Assembly (NCBI GenBank): GCA_011330835.1
Contig: DRPO01000453.1
Span: forward strand, 1-7,220
Source: Gammaproteobacteria bacterium
GTDB lineage: Bacteria; Pseudomonadota; Gammaproteobacteria; UWMA-0217
Length of the DNA: 7,220 nucleotides
Reading direction: 5' to 3'
The position numbers were made by a program, and so were the translations under genes. Positions 6,372 to 7,220 of this stretch are shown here, in pieces. The notes under the pieces were generated by a model, which had not been told where the DNA came from, did no database searches, and was given only the letters and a program-made list of their open reading frames with translations. The first letter of the stretch is position 1. The number at the start of each line of letters is the position of its first letter.

Positions 6372-7211
6372 ATGAGGGATATTCGGGAGCTGGCCCCGAA
6401 ACTCGCGGATATTCCAGCCGACGTGATGGACGCGCAACTGCGCGAGTTCATCCGCGAGGGTGAAGACAAGGCGCTCTCCCGGCTACTGCAAGTCGCCGCG
6501 TTCAACCAGTTGACGCTCGACCCGGAGCTTCTCTGCGAAGCCATTGGCGTTTGCGAGGAGATTACGGATACCGCGCCCTGTTTCGCCTTTCAGACAGCGG
6601 ATATCGTCCCGTTTCTGCTGACCGCGTCCGGTTCGGAAGCCCTGTCCATCGAACGTCGGGTCTACGCCGCCTCGATCGCCGCCGAGCTGACGGTCCAGCA
6701 TAAACTGGATCCACAACCCGCGCGAAAGGCTTTGTGGAAACTGGAAGGCAGCCTGTTCCAGCCCGCCGTCAGCATCATGAAGAACAACGCGCTCCAACTG
6801 CTCGATGCCGGGAAGCCCGTCGCGCCGGGCGACGTTTTTCAATGGAGCAACCGAAAACTCGAAGACGTACTCCCCGAAAAGGCGCCTCACGCCATCATCG
6901 GCGGCACTTACACGGTGCGCCGCACTGTTCCCAAACTGGGCCGCAACGATCCCTGTCACTGCGGCAGCGGCAAGAAGTACAAGAAATGCTGCTTCGCCAG
7001 CGACCAGGACTTGCTTAACGACGCCTCCCAATACGCCGGCAGGATCTGGAGTCCTGGATCAAGCGGCATGGATAAGACACCGCGATTCGCCCCCCCAACC
7101 CGCGGTCGGATCAGAATAGTTGCCGCAGCCTGTCAAAGCCCTGCGGCGCGGCATCCTTCGGTTCTTCCGCGCTCTCCAGCGCTTCAGCGGCTATCTCGTC
7201 GCAGCCTCTGA
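6372..7211 (+). CDS. SEC-C motif protein of unknown function; start uncertain and 3' end probably frameshifted
   Basis: A 279-residue reading frame with no signal peptide or membrane segment. Residues 1-180 look mostly alpha-helical and resemble no enzyme I can name. VPKLGRNDPCHCGSGKKYKKCCF (186-208) is a textbook SEC-C motif, C195-x-C197-x8-C206-C207, a zinc-binding module first described at the SecA C-terminus and found in many unrelated proteins. ATG 6372 has no clear ribosome site and follows a small hairpin (6353-6358 with 6362-6367). The frame is open back to 6321 with plausible coding sequence (RKAIHAARGCMRDI) but no ATG, GTG or TTG, so the true N-terminus may be lost. After YAG (base 7040) the sequence turns low-complexity and Arg/Pro/Ser-rich and overlaps the minus-strand gene; in another frame RQDLESWIKRHG ends at 7075 and looks more like the natural C-terminus. 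No function is claimed beyond metal binding. Confidence 0.7.
   Translation: MRDIRELAPKLADIPADVMDAQLREFIREGEDKALSRLLQVAAFNQLTLDPELLCEAIGVCEEITDTAPCFAFQTADIVPFLLTASGSEALSIERRVYAASIAAELTVQHKLDPQPARKALWKLEGSLFQPAVSIMKNNALQLLDAGKPVAPGDVFQWSNRKLEDVLPEKAPHAIIGGTYTVRRTVPKLGRNDPCHCGSGKKYKKCCFASDQDLLNDASQYAGRIWSPGSSGMDKTPRFAPPTRGRIRIVAAACQSPAARHPSVLPRSPALQRLSRRSL
7079..7106. terminator. Weak stem-loop between convergent gene ends
   Basis: ACCGCG (7079-7084) pairs with CGCGGT (7101-7106) across a 16-base loop that contains seven consecutive C. It lies between the proposed natural end of the SEC-C gene (7075) and the minus-strand stop (7111). There is no T-run on either side, so a terminator role is only suggested by position. 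Confidence 0.25.
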
Positions 7212-7220
7212 CCTCCGGTC
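7111..7220 (-). CDS. C-terminal end of an unidentified gene (partial, runs off the window)
   Basis: On the minus strand a frame is open from the window edge to TGA at 7111-7113, giving 35 residues that include CDEIAAEALESAEEPKDAAP and end QGFDRLRQLF. The composition, acidic and Ala/Glu-rich followed by a short amphipathic end, looks like a normal bacterial protein tail, in contrast to the Arg/Ser-rich reading of the same bases on the plus strand. The fragment is too short to recognise a family. Its start lies beyond base 7220. Confidence 0.55.
   Translation of the reverse strand, partial: PEVRGCDEIAAEALESAEEPKDAAPQGFDRLRQLF

Noticed and set aside
1..7220. CRISPR array, tRNA/rRNA genes, phage or toxin-antitoxin module
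   Set aside because: I saw no regularly spaced short repeats, no cloverleaf or rRNA-like sequence, and no small paired genes. The repeats present are dispersed palindromes.

Overview
This GC-rich window of dense, mostly intact genes looks like a proteobacterial chromosome. The families present and the style of the intergenic palindromes make a gammaproteobacterium my best guess, but no taxonomic marker is present. There are no RNA genes, CRISPR arrays, phage genes or transposase genes.

Layout. Bases 1-143 are most of a palindromic, TA-bounded small transposon-like element that cuts into an AidB/DmdC-type acyl-CoA dehydrogenase; only the C-terminal half of that gene (to 927) is in the window. 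After a 113-bp gap there is a two-gene cassette on the plus strand: a DegT/DnrJ/EryC1/StrS sugar aminotransferase (1041-2342) and a family 2 glycosyltransferase (2339-3148). They overlap by GTGA and are typical of cell-surface polysaccharide synthesis. Bases 3183-3295 hold a second type of TA-bounded palindrome, between the convergent ends of the glycosyltransferase and a large minus-strand gene. That gene (3342-6095) encodes a SWIM zinc-finger SNF2 helicase-like ATPase with a long charged C-terminal extension. Its upstream region is occupied by a complete 165-bp copy (6117-6281) of the element seen at the window start. A divergent plus-strand gene follows (from 6372) for a protein ending in a SEC-C zinc-binding motif; its start is uncertain and its 3' end looks frameshifted. 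The last 110 bases carry the C-terminus of an unidentified minus-strand gene.

How it fits together. The sugar aminotransferase and glycosyltransferase form a clear translationally coupled pair. The helicase, the SEC-C protein and the dehydrogenase show no obvious shared pathway. The least expected content is the set of three TA-bounded palindromes: two colinear copies of a roughly 165-bp element with inverted ends starting TATACCT, and a third, different palindrome (113 bp) with the same outer bases. They look like non-autonomous elements that insert at TA. One has probably broken a gene, one sits 22 bp before the helicase start codon, and one sits between two convergent stop codons.
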